DNA from: Ulva prolifera
Taxonomy: Eukaryota; Chlorophyta; Ulvophyceae; Ulvales; Ulvaceae
NCBI GenBank assembly: GCA_023078555.1
Contig: CM041201.1
Coordinates: forward strand, 5,463,172 to 5,527,171
Length of the DNA: 64,000 bases
Direction of reading: 5' to 3'
Shown here: positions 1 through 15,749 of the stretch, piece by piece
Layout of the letters: each line of letters starts with the position of its first letter
How positions within the stretch are numbered: the first letter of the stretch is position 1
Notes under the pieces: generated by a model
What the model saw: the letters and a program-made list of their open reading frames with translations, nothing else
Told to the model about the DNA's origin: nothing
Databases searched by the model: none
Program-made: the position numbers and the translations under genes

Positions 1-393
1 AATCACAGTAATTGACCAGATGTCCCTTGGTTCTATCTGTGCGGTATGTGTGCCGACTGGCCCAGCCAAATGTGCACACAAAGGGCAGTAACATTTCAGC
101 TGATCGACAAACCCTGAACTGAACAGTTGCTCCGATTGGGGCTCGCCACAAGTCTTCTCATGAAAGGTCTTGTGTGATGCTCCCGCCATCTCAAAATAGT
201 ATGGTGCCTCCACACGAACGCCACGCATGTTACCGCTGAAACTGCCGCTATGATGTGTTCGACAGCGCCACACAGCGCTCGGGCTACATGTAGAATTGTG
301 AACGCTCGAGCCCATAAGCAATAGGGTACTGCTGAAAACGTCACAGCGACGTGCCTTGGCACAGCAATCTTTGTTGCCGCTTCATGCCTTAGT
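1..393. other. No gene recognised
   Basis: This is the stretch downstream of the 3' end of the first gene, which is on the minus strand. Only short unconvincing reading frames are present. It probably holds that gene's 3' UTR and intergenic DNA. Confidence 0.4.
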
Positions 394-3300
394 TCAGCGT
401 GAGACTGATATCCCGTTTTGTGACGCTAGCGCCGCCTCTAATTCTTTGACCCGATGCAACAGAGCACTCTCACGTGACGTGTCTGCTGCCGCCGCTGTCC
501 CAGCACGATTGCCACCACTCCCGTTTCCATTGGCAGCCGCTTCAGTCATCCCAAACTCGGCGCTGGCGCCATCTAAAGCCACAGATAGGTCTTGTAGAAG
601 GTCATCGATGTCCTCAATCCCCGCAGAAATCCTGACAAGATCATCCGGCAGCCCGCGTGCGGCGCGAACCTCAGGTGGGATTGAAGCGTGGCTCATGTAG
701 CATGGCATAGATATCAGACTGCTGACCGAACCGAACGACACTGTGATGCTGAACAGCTGTGTCTTCTCAACAATGTACTTGCTAATGGCGACATCTCCCG
801 TTGTGAATGACAGCAGAGCCCCTCCAGAGGTGGCCTGACGGGCATTTAGAGCCGCGTCCGCAGTACCTGGCAAATTTGCATAGTTGACCTGCTTCACGAG
901 AGGATGAGCTGCTAGGAACCGCGCGATCTCTTCTGCATTTTTCACAGCAGCATCCATCCGCAATTTCATTGTTTTCATTCCACGTAGAGCAAGCCAGCAC
1001 TCAAACGGAGGAAGTGCAGTTCCCTCCGCATTTTGAAAGAAGTAAACCCTGTGACAATGCTTCAATTTACTGCCCAAATTGGTGGAGACGGCAACGCACC
1101 CAGGTTTTCCGCAGAACACTGGTGATGCGGTTGACCTTCCCAGGACGCACATGCAGCAAACGGCAGGTGCGTGTTCTTGATAGATATACGCACACAACAC
1201 CAATTTGCAGCATATTTACCAAGAAAACACATACCGATTTGCCAGATCTACGTCCTTGAATGCCAGGATGCCGCCAGTCACGTCAGAGTGCCCGCCAACA
1301 AACTTAGTGGCAGACACCATACTGATGTCAGCTCCAAGCTCTAGGGGCTTCTGAAATATCGGTGTCATGATGCTGTTGTCCACCATCACAATTGCACCGT
1401 TGGCATGCGCAATGTCTGTCAATGCCTTGAGGTCACAGACCTGCATTGTATGTCAACTGCAGTGAGTGTGGTCCAGGGTGGGGATGATTTGATAGACGTC
1501 GCCGGACCAGACAAAGTCTGAAGGCACACCCGCATGCGAGGATTAGTCGGAGACTCTAAAATCACCAGCTTGGTTTTCTTGGGGACAAATGCGCGCTTGA
1601 AGGCATTTAGGTCTGTGTGATCCACATTAGACACCTCAATTCCAAGATCTGGGGCCACTGACCCAAGCAAACGCGACGTACCGCCATAGATATCATCACC
1701 TGCCAGGATGTGCTCACCTGCAATTTTAGTCATATAATACATAGCAGAGGTACATGAAGACAGCTGCAGCAAGAAGGCCTTTGCATGAGACGTGTCATCA
1801 CATTTGTAAGTGCCTGTGTCGATTTGGTCTCGGTGATACCATCGTGAGTCCAGGAAGCCATGTACTCCGAGGATTGGGGAATCTTAGACCGAAAAGCAGA
1901 GTGTACATGCATGGAAATTGTCAAGGCAGCTCACACCTGCCTTGACCAAACGGACAGCAGCGTTTATCGCTGCCATGCCCGTTACAAAAGCAAGTGAGCC
2001 CTCGCCGCCCTCCAATTCAGCCATGTTGCGTTCCAGAATTGCCCGTGTCGGATTGCCACTGCGTGTGTAGTCATATGGCCCACCTTGAGTAGCGCCTGGC
2101 TGCTTGAATGTTGCAGTCTGATAAATGGGCGCTGACATCGACATGGCCGGGTCAGAAACTCCATCGTCCGCAGGGCTGGGATGCACGAGACGTGTCGAGA
2201 CTCCCCACGTGTCTTTGCCCATCAACGGGGCATTCCCTGGTGCAGATGAAGCAATTTTTTCAAGCCCTTGCAGGAGTTTGGCTTCAACATGGATCTGACC
2301 TGAGGCAGCCGCAGCCGCCGCTTTCGCCGCGGAGCGCTCACCGGGCAGCAGAATTTCATCGACACCTGGCTGCCGTGCAGCTGACTTAACGCGATCGAGC
2401 ACAGCCTGGGCACGTCTAGCAAATGTGCCTGGTTCCTACATGTCGGACTGCTGTTGGCTCAAGTTGTCAAGAGGCTGGGAAATGAAGCTTGAGGCAAGTT
2501 TGATGCCAACTTTCAGTGTGGCACCACTCAAATGTGGCTCACTTTATGAGAACTTGGCCCTACAAGCATTATTGGAAATGTCAACAGCCCACCTGTAGCA
2601 GCGAGGGGTCGATTGCAATCATCAGGTTGCCCCAGCTCTTTTCCTCCATCTTATCAGCAACTGCAGCACCTACCAGTGGCCCAGCCAGCAGTTCCACGAA
2701 GAGTGCCAGAGCAGAACCCTTGTATGACCCGTCAAAAACCTTGAGGGCACCACCCGAAAGGACCGCATTGGGATCAGTGGTGTCGTGGCCCACCGAATCC
2801 ATGGCAACTCCAGGGGGGAGCTGTGCTCCTGCCGTCTTCGCCTCAAGCACACCAAACCATGCATAGGCTGCAGTGGCCATGTCCATTGTCACGGGGCCGT
2901 CCGCAGCAGGCACAGAAATGCATATCGGATTTGTCCCAAAAATTGCTTGCTTGGACCCTGCAAAATAATCGTTGAAATGGTGGAAATGGGCAGGGCACGC
3001 TCACAACTGCACGCAGCAGACGCAACAGGCAGTACGGCGCAGCCGCCAGCTGCAATGCGCGTTGTATCGCACCTGCTGGCGCTACAAACTCAGGTGACTG
3101 TGCAAGCACTACGCCAATCAGGCCTTGCTCTGCAAGTTTCTCGGCATAGTAGGCCAAGCAGCCCGTTGATGTATATGTATTGTTGGTACCTATGATGCCA
3201 AAACCGTGCTCCAGGCATTTTGCTGCAACCATTTCACGTGCTTTGCTGAGCACAAGCATCCCCGCATCGCCGTTACCGTTGATAATTGCCGACAAACGCG

Positions 3301-3872
3301 ATTCACGCTCGACCACAATTGGCCCGGCACCTTTAGCCCGATTCATGCCCCCTGACGTGATCTTGATGATCCCTTGATTGTTCTCACGTAGTTGTGCATA
3401 CATCATCACCTACAGTCAAGGCTCGGCTGCGCCAAGGCTGAATGAATCTGGAGACTGGCTGATGTGGCGCTGCAGCATCATGGTAGGTGCAAAACAATTG
3501 TCGTTGCGCCGCCATCATCAAATACCCACCGCTACTCTCATGCCATGCCAGGCGTGTGTTGCGTGTAGTTTGGTGCTGTTCAGATCCCGGGCAATGCGGT
3601 GGCTACTCGCGTACCTCCGTCAGGACGGATGCCTCGTCACGTGTGTAGCCCAAGGTCTGCAATGACGCCATGCACAGCCCGTTCAGCTCCTCAACGCTGA
3701 CTTGTGTGGTAGCCCTCATCATAACGGAATTGCGGCCTGTGTTTTTCAGTTGAATACTTCCTGGGCGGTCGGGCTGGGGGTCCGTGTGCGACACCAGCTG
3801 CACGGTAAAAGCGGGCCTCGCCACAGGGCTGCGTAGCCCATAAGACAATGCTACTGTGCGTAGTGGCGTCAT
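394..3872 (-). CDS. Fused Ldh2-family dehydrogenase :: cystathionine beta-lyase, 7 exons, 835 aa
   Basis: Exons on the minus strand: 3872-3615, 3409-3073, 2957-2593, 2435-1937, 1717-1530, 1440-1235, 1048-394. All six introns are GT-AG and every phase closes, giving 836 codons including the stop. Residues 1 to about 50 are Arg/Ser-rich with few acids, like an organelle presequence. Residues about 55-390 match the malate/L-lactate/ureidoglycolate dehydrogenase (Ldh2) family: the segment TNPICISVPAADGP, the MDMAT motif, and the family's C-terminal GVDEILLPGER at residues 344-354. Residues about 398-800 match plant cystathionine beta-lyase (cystathionine to homocysteine, pyruvate and ammonia): YQTATFKQP, DYTRSGNPTR, VDNSIM with Asp570, and the PLP lysine Lys595 in SATKF. 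A short heptad-like tail follows. Exon 4 carries both the Ldh2 C-terminus and the lyase N-terminus, so the join does not depend on guessing an intron. The usual HDSHG motif of Ldh2 enzymes reads ENNQG (residues 95-99), so the substrate of the first half is uncertain. Starting at the ATG at 3872 is a choice; the family match begins about 55 residues in. Confidence 0.85.
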
Positions 3873-6040
3873 GACGGGCTAAAACTCGGTATTCTGTACT
3901 ACAGGCGCTCAGTAGCTCCACCCACTGACCATGTAGGCAACACCGTCAGCACAGCAGCAGAGATCGGATGATGGAAGACACAAACTCTATTCAGCACATC
4001 AGCTTGCCCATATATTCTACAACGGCTGCATGACAACCCGACATGTGGCATGGTGCAATTGCACTGCTGCACACCTCCGCATGCATGAAAAAGTTGCACG
4101 CCGCACGCGCACAGCGGTGCACAGCTGACATGACACTAGAGCTGATACGGAACAAAGGCAGGCTCATAGATTCCGCAACCCGCGAGCCTCAGCAAGCCAC
4201 ATATACTCTAAAATCCCGTGGATCACTGTTGTCGTTACATTCGTGAGGATCAGGCGTTAGCAGTGGCACTGTTTGCCAGCGGGAGCTGCAATGCTCGTCG
4301 CGGCTTGTCCCAGCTGGTGCAGGGCTTCAGGGATACGTTTTGCTGAGTGCATGATGCGCATGTGTTGGGCTGGATGCACCAAATGACGATGCAGTACAAG
4401 TCACACGAGCTCTGGCCAATGCATGACAGAACGAAAAGAATTGCATAGCATCGCAATCATAGACACTGATTTCAACGACGCACAAATCACATGAACCAAA
4501 AACGACCCAAATAGCAGCCTAGAGCAGATGACCATCAAAGGCTGTCCTCCACAAGCAAAACTCCTTCAACAGAGCAGTTGCAACTCGTCCACCGGCTCAG
4601 AGAACCCAGAGGTGACATGATCCCAGCACGATCGGGTGATAGCGGTTCACGTTTCTGTGTATAAGTATCTTAAAGATGGCCACGTGATATTGGTCGATCC
4701 CCAATTGGCTTCGTCCAGCCTATGGAAGTCGTTGGTTTCTTGTCCGCTTCTTTTAGCAGAATTTATCGGTCGCTGTATGAAGAATTTTTCTTGTGGACCT
4801 GAAATGTGGTCTGGCGTTGGGGGACGCTGTGGCCAGCACTGCCCATCTGTGACATGCTGGTGGTGTGTGCCGCAGACACCTTTCCCTGGGCAGCCACGCG
4901 CGGCGAAGATCGTTGTGGTGTACTCTGTATGTAGGTGGGCTGCGCGCTGGGGCAGCTGTGGACGGATATATTGGTCTTCCTGGCCTCGGGTGTGAAGGCC
5001 ATGGCTCATGGCCGGTGCCGGTCATGATACCGGGAAGTTTGCGTATTAGCCCTGCGCAGGTGCTTCCATGTCTGCGATGATGCATTGCACCCTGAAGGAA
5101 AAAATGATGTCTGCAGGTTTCGTTCTGGAATAAATTAAAATCTTTTAGTCGCGTGACATTTCTCAATGCAACAGACGTGCGGTGAGGTAGGGCTGCAGCC
5201 GCCATGCTTGGTATGGATATGGCTGAGGCAAAGTCCCACGTACGCAGGGGCTATCAAAACACGTCTGTGATACATCGACCTACAATTTTCGAAGAAATGC
5301 ATACGCCGGCACTACCAACTTGTCCTGTACACCCGGGCGTGCAAGGCCCTGATGCTACTGTTCAGCGTGCTCCCCCTTAGGACCTGCAACGCCACCCAGT
5401 AGGGCATCGTTGGAGATGCCGTGTCCTCGGCTATGATCCGGCTTTGGAGCTTCATCAATGCCAATGCACCACTATCATGCTGGTGCCACATGCACATATT
5501 GGCCTTATGTGGGAAATTAAATGACTTCACAAGCCGGGTGTTCAGCACTTTATGTTGTTACAACACTAGGATGATACAATCATCTGCTGACAGTATGTGT
5601 ATGTAGAAGTTGTGCTGCATGGTCGGGTAGTTAAGCTTATTCAATGTGGAAGTGATACACACATCATCTCATCGTAAATACACAGACAGCACGGCGTGAA
5701 TGCCACGCATCAAAATTTCACACAGTGTGCATATATTCCCGCGCAATTATGTTGCAAAAGGCAACACCAACAAAGGGACGTGGCCGCCAGTATGATGGCT
5801 GACCGGTCAATGTTGTGGCGATCAGACCCCGCAAGGTCAGCCTCAGGTCAGCCAACAGATTGACAACAGCTGCAAGGTGCTGCTGTGAGCAACGTTGTGT
5901 CTCGCAGCACAAGATTTAGCGCACTACCGCTATCAGATGGCACAGCCTTCGACCCCCACATTGCCATTAGAAATCCAGACTGCAGCATCGTTCCGGCACA
6001 CAACCACACCCTTTTGCTATCATCGTATTTCCCGAACGCG
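3873..6040. other. Long interval with no assigned gene
   Basis: The interval lies between the 5' end of the fusion gene and the 3' end of the epimerase-like gene, both on the minus strand. Short overlapping frames occur on both strands at 4636-5205, but none resembles a family I know. The segment just above 3872 should hold the fusion gene's promoter, and the segment just below 6041 the 3' UTR of the next gene. An unrecognised gene near 4750-5200 cannot be excluded. Confidence 0.35.
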
Positions 6041-7553
6041 TTATTCATGCTTTGCATACCAATCTTGACCTCCAGTGGCCTTCATGAACTGATGGAAACT
6101 ACTATATTTGGGGGTCCATTGCAGTTTGTCTTGACTTGCCTTGCTGTCAACTATCTTTCCTGGTGCTGAAGGGGCACCAGTAAACTTTACATCGCCTTTA
6201 AATGGTCCATACTCAGTACACACGTCCATCATCTCCTGAAACGTCAACGGATTGTTATCACCACCGATCAAAACCTCCTTCCTGAATGGTCCTGCAGAAG
6301 AGCCCTCCAGAACCTGCATACAGCTTATGTGCTTGCGACATTCACACAAAAATCGGCCGCTAGAAGATCGATCCGAGGTGCCACATCAGGTCACCAACAG
6401 TGTCAGCGCATGTTGGCTTAGAATCACTCACCGAGATCACCATGCTTGCTGCGTCTTCGTAGTGAATTAAATTGATGATACTCCCACCATCCCGCTCAAC
6501 TGTTCCCTTCCTGATGAAGAATGTGTGAGCTCCACGCTGTGCGTGATACAAGCCAACTAGACGGATAACGTTGCCACCGGCCTCTAGAACAGCTTCTTCG
6601 GCTGTGCGCATCTTCCTGATACGATCAGAGTGATCTATGGGCAAGACCGGACTATCTTCGCGGCAGATGCCCTCAGGCACATCATAGACACCAATGCTGC
6701 TGGTGAACACAAGGGAGCCCGATCCATCCCAGAGGTTAGCAGCTTTAGCAACCTACATGTTGTTCTGATATGTTGGAACGCCAGGTATCAGGTCGGCGGG
6801 ATGGCTGAATGACGCCAACATACAACGAGCATGTCAAGCATACAGGACAACAATCATACATGAGCTTTTGACAGATGCCAGCGTTTGTTCACGGGCTCAA
6901 AAGGTTGCAATACTATCCAGGCTTCAGATCTGTTCAGGCCGAGTTGTGTGTCGATGAAGGTGCTGCAGATGCTGCAACACTTGTTTGTAGTTTATGAAAG
7001 TTGCCGTAGTTGCAGATCAGCTGGTGAATGCTTCCCATGCGCTTCAGTGTATTTTTATTTGCACATCCATGAAGTGGTACATCTCAGAAGACTGCTTATG
7101 TTTTTCACAGCGTTGCGGGCACACCTCGACAGCATAGTCATCACTCCCAGACGGGGGAGCGGCAATCACCACGTTGGGGAAGGTACTGTCATCAACCGCA
7201 TCATTTGTACGAAGATTAAATCCCATGTTGGCCAGCCTGGATGCATACAACAACATGGGGTACTGTCACATGCAATGGATGCCACTGAAGCTGGCTTTGT
7301 TAGCCATCCAGCGTGCTCACCTCTCATGATTGTTTGATGTGTTTGTCTGCCCAAGGATAGTAGCGTCTGCATGCTTGTCTTTCCAGAGCTTTCCCACGAG
7401 ACCACCGAGGACCCCTGGACCCACAATCAGCAGATCCTGGGGCAAAGAAGGGCACCGCCATCGCATTCGCCGCATGGTTGGCCGCACTGTCTGCGACTTT
7501 CTGCTAGACTTTGCCGATATGACAGCATTAGAAGGAGGCGATGTTCGAAGCAT
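6041..7553 (-). CDS. Plastid-type NAD(P)-binding Rossmann epimerase-like protein, 4 exons, 312 aa
   Basis: Exons on the minus strand: 7553-7321, 7236-7125, 6752-6432, 6313-6041. All junctions are GT-AG and the phases close to 313 codons including the stop. The N-terminal ~37 residues are rich in Ser, Arg and Thr and almost free of acids, as expected for a plastid transit peptide. A glycine-rich dinucleotide loop, VGPGVLGG, lies at about residues 44-51. It is followed by APPSGSDDYA, a TSS segment, LVGLYHAQRGAH and NLIHYEDAAS. This order matches the plant protein encoded by At1g19690 (extended SDR, YeeZ-like) nearly motif for motif. The catalytic chemistry of that plant family is not firmly established as far as I know, so no reaction is assigned. 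The start was chosen as the first ATG after an upstream in-frame stop. The gene faces the same way as the fusion gene but is 2.2 kb upstream of it. Confidence 0.85.
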
Positions 7554-8964
7554 GGCTAAGCACACTGCTCCACCAAGTCCGCGGAAAGTCAAAGGGTCGG
7601 CGTAGCCTACACTGTCCTTGAAACCACAAAGCTATCAGATCGAAAAGCATACATCGGAACAACATTGACTATAACATGTATCTAAGCCAGGTATGTACCC
7701 AAAATGGAGTTTGCGACTAGCAGTATATAAGCACGAGATCTTGTCGTGAAGTGACATTTACCGCGCGCGGCATGTGCAGTCGAGAGTTGTGCTTATGGCT
7801 ACCAGCTGCATGTGGAAAGGAGCGTGCAGCGCGATGGTAACGGATTCGCAGTGTATCATTCACGACTGTGCTCAATAGCAAGCTGACCACGATCGTGAAG
7901 ACAGGTCGTGTTGGCCTGTCAAGACTGGGCGTCGCAATTTGCCTAAGAGTTTGGGTCTCAAGGCCATGGCAGCCACTCTCGAGAGAGTTTCTGCCCCAGG
8001 CAGCCGAATTCCGTGATCCAGGTGCTTCTTGACCGTTCCAGACCGCACCATCGGCTTCATTCTTGCCTCTAGATGTATGGTTCGGCCTGACTGGTGAGAC
8101 ATAGGCAAGCTTTCGATACAGTACCATTGTACATTTCATGACGCTTGCACGTAATGTGGCCAGTCGAGCACTAACCGGCGTCAACGTAGTAGTTGTTGTT
8201 CAGGACGCTGATGACGATGCACAGGGCGCTACTGAGAGTCAATTGGTCGCGTTGGGAGCGCCGAGTGGTCATTGCTTGAGGTCCGGCCAGAACAACGTCT
8301 GAACTCATATCGCTATACTGCTAAAACTTCAGAAGGCTCAACATCGCTTACGATTCAGGATCCAATGGATATCGAGAGTACGTGTGGCTGCACTCGTAGT
8401 GGTTCTCGCGCGGCTCCTATTTTCGCAACAAAACGCCATAGAATCGTTCTCGTATGTTTGCAGGCAGCTCCAGATGCAGAAGTTTCTGATCAGGTCTGGG
8501 CCAGGTAGTGTGCAGAGTCGGCGTCTTTCGTGCAAGTGCGGCCTGAACTTCGAATTGATAATCCCGCATCACACGATTTGCAGGACTCATGCAATGGACC
8601 TTCAGATTTGTACAACATCATTTGGCATCAGATACTTCCTTTTTACATCGATTTTGGGTCTTCAGGAATAGTCGTTTGAAGTTGACATAGACAGCATCCG
8701 TGTCGCCTGGGGCAAGCAGCCTTGAACTGCTCGCGGAAAATTCCCTGCTGGATGAAAAATTCTTTCGTTGAATCTGGCCGCAAGAAGTTGTTGAACTCTT
8801 GTCGTCCACAGCGGCTTGCCTCGCCAGGCTCTGAGGCCATCGCTTCACCTCTTCGGCCTGTCACAGAACGCTAGGCAATTACTGGCATCCGAGCATAATA
8901 TCAAGGACGTGTGCATGCTCAGATACATGCATGATCAGGGTTAGTAAATGCGGATACTGCGCAG
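7554..8964. other. Interval with possible 5' exon of the BRCT gene
   Basis: The right half contains plus-strand coding-like stretches, for example an acidic segment reading VQDADDDAQGATESQ near 8200-8280. This could be an early exon of the BRCT gene that follows, but I could not fix its splice sites. A minus-strand frame at 7717-8184 has a hydrophobic stretch but no family match. The promoter of the epimerase-like gene should lie just above 7553. Confidence 0.3.
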
Positions 8965-12343
<3,379 letters not shown>

Positions 12344-12425
12344 AAGTCGAAACCCCAGGGGATGATGCATGAGTGGATTGTGTGCATCTTTGTGATGAAG
12401 ATTTACATGAAATTCTTGACTGCAG

Positions 12426-12427
<2 letters not shown>

Positions 12428-12485
<58 letters not shown>
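12428..12485. repeat. GT dinucleotide array between convergent genes
   Basis: About 28 GT units lie in the 184-bp gap between the 3' end of the BRCT gene (12343) and that of the SecY-like gene (12528). Confidence 0.95.
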
Positions 12486-12488
<3 letters not shown>

Positions 12489-12527
12489 AATTTTTTTTGG
12501 TTGCAAGGCTCTGCATTGTACACTTGC

Positions 12528-14406
12528 TCACGATTTGTTCAAAAACGGTTGAAACTGTCTCGTCATAACGGTATTTGTCCGTGACTCTTGTACTGAACGT
12601 TCCACCTGTATGCGGTTTCCCCGTGTTAATTCAATGGGCACACTGGGAGAAATCGTGTAAAAAGGAAACAAGCGTACCGTCCGGAAGCTCTGAGTCACGG
12701 TGCTGATGACAATCAGAATTTCAATGACTGACATTTGCACCCCAGCAACAGAGGTCAGAAATTTATCTGCCACTCTTGACGATGCAAACAGCAAGAAGAG
12801 AGCCAGTGCGCCTAGCAGCCTGAGGAATATCAGCGATGCAACCAGAATCTCCCGTGTCTCCTCCCCTTGTGTAATGCCTGGAATCGTCAATTGCATCTGC
12901 AGTGAATTCGACCTGAGCAGATCATCGACCATAGCGTCCACAACTCTCAGTAGTTGTGAAAAAATGACGAGGCATGTGCCAATGCCGTCGAATTCGGTGC
13001 ACTTGCACGTGAAACATTCGATGCCCTTGGCCTTGACTATTTGCATGACTTATAAGGTGCCTTACAACTCCGCATGTAGCATTCTTTAAAAGCGCACGTC
13101 ACGGAGAGACGAGGAATAAGATGAAGCTGTCGGGCCAATGTCAACAACACTTCCTGCAACGATTGTCACTGCGACTACAGCATTGACCACTTGCATCGAC
13201 CACCCGGCAAAGATGGTTCCAAGCCAGTGTGCAGCGATGAACACCTGCAAAACCACAATACATAGAACTGTGGGTCCCCACCGACGGCACTTGCTGCAGC
13301 TGAGATCAGAACTGCAATAATAGCCTTTGAACCTCGTACCATAGTGCTGTGTGGGCAAAGAACAACAGGCAAACGAGGAGTTTCCAAATCGTTGCCATCA
13401 TTCCCTATACGAGCTGACGCCAAAGGTACGAAATGCTTCAGGTTTGACACTATCACACACCCGGCTGTCAATGAAATTACAACGGCAGCACACTGTACAG
13501 CATGTCCACCGGAGAGACACGCCTGTGCCCCCTGCCACTGCGTCTGCATACCTGCATGCGATGATGTCAAAGTAATTAATGCCTTCGTTCACATCATCAT
13601 CAAGTCAGCTGAGGGCTTCTCAATTCGCGAAACATTCATGCAGGGGTGGGCGCACGTGATGCAATAAGAACCATGTAGATGAAGCCTATCCCCTGCCCCA
13701 ATCCAAATCTTGTCAGCATATCCGAGAACATGTGGACCATGGCGCTGCCAGCCACGAGAGAAGTCGACAGGCTCCAGAAGTCCTTTTGCCCAACAACACC
13801 GTGCATGATCAAGTGTCTCACAGAAACTGCTGCCAGAGCAAACGAAATTATTGTGCCTAGGATGGTGGAGATAAATAGAGAAGCTGCTCGACCATACGAT
13901 GTCTGTGCTTGCTCTTGAGACATTTGATACCTTTCGGGCAATGGCAGCCTCCGCCATCCCACCGTTGCAGTCAACAGTTGAATAAATATAGAGGCCTCTA
14001 CGTACGGAACAATGCCTAACATGAAGACATGCAACAGGGGGGTCGCCTGTGTACTACACGCTGCCACGGAGGTATTCATCACCATCTGCGAGACATGAGT
14101 CGGCAGCGATCGGAGATCTGCTGCACATAGAGGAACAGACTCCCCAACGACTATCATGAACAATCCAAGAACGTTAAAGCACAACCTCTTTGCAATCAAG
14201 CCGGCTGAAGCGAGTGATCGCCAAGCACTGCTCACATCGACGTGGTGACCAAACGGCGATGGAGCGGCACAGCATAGCCAACGTCCCCCATGGGATGCTT
14301 TGATTAAACCATCATCAGCAGTGATTACGCGTCTACGTGAAGAGCTATGCGCACAGCCTCTAGCTGCCAATTTCAAACGCGGGCTACATTTTATTGTATG
14401 CGGCAT
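12528..14406 (-). CDS. SecY-like plastid protein translocase subunit (SCY2-like), ~560 aa
   Basis: Exon 1 (14406-13656) starts at an ATG with an Arg/Ser/Ala-rich N-terminus that looks like a transit peptide. It then encodes a SecY transmembrane segment (AKRLCFNVLGLFMIVVGESVPL region), the family motif FMLGIVPYVEASIFIQLL, and FGLGQGIGF. Exon 2 starts at 13551 and joins in phase. Exon 3 covers about 13244-13098. Exon 4 covers about 13046-12528 and includes the C-terminal pair of membrane segments (LRLLGALALFLLFA and SVIEILIVISTV). The boundaries of exons 2-3 and 3-4 are not fully settled because the best donors are weak. Sequence order and length fit SecY. Divergence from the canonical plastid SCY1 suggests the second, envelope/thylakoid SCY2 type. 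That subtype call is inference. Confidence 0.68.
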
Positions 14407-15749
14407 GGTACCACGAACGCATGGCGGGCAGAGAGCTGCTCAACAATTGCGTGACAATGCGCCTGCGTTCACCGTCCTTCTTGTCACTGTTCTTCTGTTA
14501 AAGAGCGGTGAAAACCAGGGACCCAACCGAGCCCCGGCACGTACGTCCGAATGCATGACAATCAGCACACGTATGCACCAGTCTAACTAGCCAATCAAAA
14601 GCCCTGTGAAATGCATCCACAACAGGTTTGTTCAAGCGAACTTGCTGCAAGCCAAGGCTGCTGCCCAATCAAATGCAACGCGTGCGCCTCTGCTGATCTT
14701 TGAGAGCCGTGTTGTGACGGTGCTGAGCATGAGTCGAAAAGTGCGAACAGCCACTGGCCCTATGCATGAAGTCCCAGGAATATTTCCAGCTGTGCTACAG
14801 TAGTTCATTCAAGCCTGCGTCTACAGACCAAGTGCACGAGCCATTCTCTGCGTTTCGGATCGGCCGTCAGCTTCCGCTCTGGCGTGTTCCCAACATGTGT
14901 GCTGTCATACACAGTAGCCAGCAGTAACTAGTAGTCTGTTATATTGCCCGGCCGTGCTTGGTGCAGCGTGTACTTTGACCTGGATTCAGCTGGTTTGTGC
15001 ATTGCGCACGCGGTGTGAGGTGGCCCTTCATCAGTAGGTGCACGAAAGTGTTCCTAGCCTAGAACAAACATTCAGATCCGGATGTATTGTGCATTGCAAG
15101 CGAATCGCGGCTCGCTGCGATTCAGCGTATAGCAAGAACAGACCCATGCACGAACAAATCAGGGCAGCAACCCGCTGCAGCTGCGCGCCATTGCCAACGG
15201 TCAAATGAATCAGCAGAGGCAAAAACAGCCACCTCTCGCTGGCATGCGAGCGGTGGCGAGCGCCAGGCAGTGAGCTGTCAGCGAGCGCCAGGCAGTGAGC
15301 TGTTGCGTGCACATGGGTATTGGCGAGCTGATGCTATCTGGGCTTGGAAGCGGGTGAATTGGACAGCTTGGTGGTCATTGTGGTTGCGTATCAAGTTCAG
15401 TGCCGCGGCGTCGAGCGGTCACCGAGCCCGACATGTTCGGATGGCAGCACCAAGAAGCCAAGCCCGACGCAACGGATTGCTACAGATGAGCGCCGTGTCG
15501 CGAGCTGGAAGGCTGCTGTTTTTGATAGGCTTCGATATGCTCGTCAAGCGTTCAGAAGATGTGCCTGTCGCGCGCTTGATGGAAACAGTGATTGCGAAAG
15601 CTTTGACACAGACGACCGCACGAGTAGCTGCTGTCAAGTCTTTGTAACCCTCCTGGTGATCGGTGGCGGCGGCCGGCAACGCTGTCTATGTTAAAAAGCG
15701 ATTCTCCTGGGGGGCCTAGGCTTGGAACACTAACGAATTGGCACAGTCA
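14407..15749. other. Interval with no assigned gene
   Basis: The part just above 14406 should carry the SecY-like gene's promoter. A plus-strand frame at 15087-15647 (186 aa, Arg/Ala/Ser-rich) has no recognisable domain and contains a short tandem duplication. I do not call it a gene. Confidence 0.35.
15256..15303. repeat. Two-copy 25-bp tandem repeat
   Basis: The block GCGAGCGCCAGGCAGTGAGC plus TGT occurs at 15256-15278 and again at 15281-15303, a 25-bp period with no mismatch in the shared 23 bp. Confidence 0.85.

Noticed and set aside
1884..2402. A separate cystathionine beta-lyase gene starting inside this exon
   Set aside because: The exon's first ~65 residues are the C-terminus of the Ldh2 fold and the upstream exons join it in phase, so an independent start here is not the simplest reading. 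The internal Met before GKDTWGV remains a possible secondary start.
4753..5205. Minus-strand 150-aa frame
   Set aside because: Overlapping frames of similar length exist on both strands, and none shows a conserved motif or splice context, so no gene was called.
12570..12690. An additional intron near the SecY-like C-terminus (GTACGC to CCCAG)
   Set aside because: It would be only about 36 bp, shorter than any other intron I could support, and the open frame continues to a stop at 12528.
15087..15647. A 186-aa plus-strand gene
   Set aside because: The composition is Arg/Ala/Ser-rich, it contains a tandem duplication, and no family, splice context or start signal supports it.
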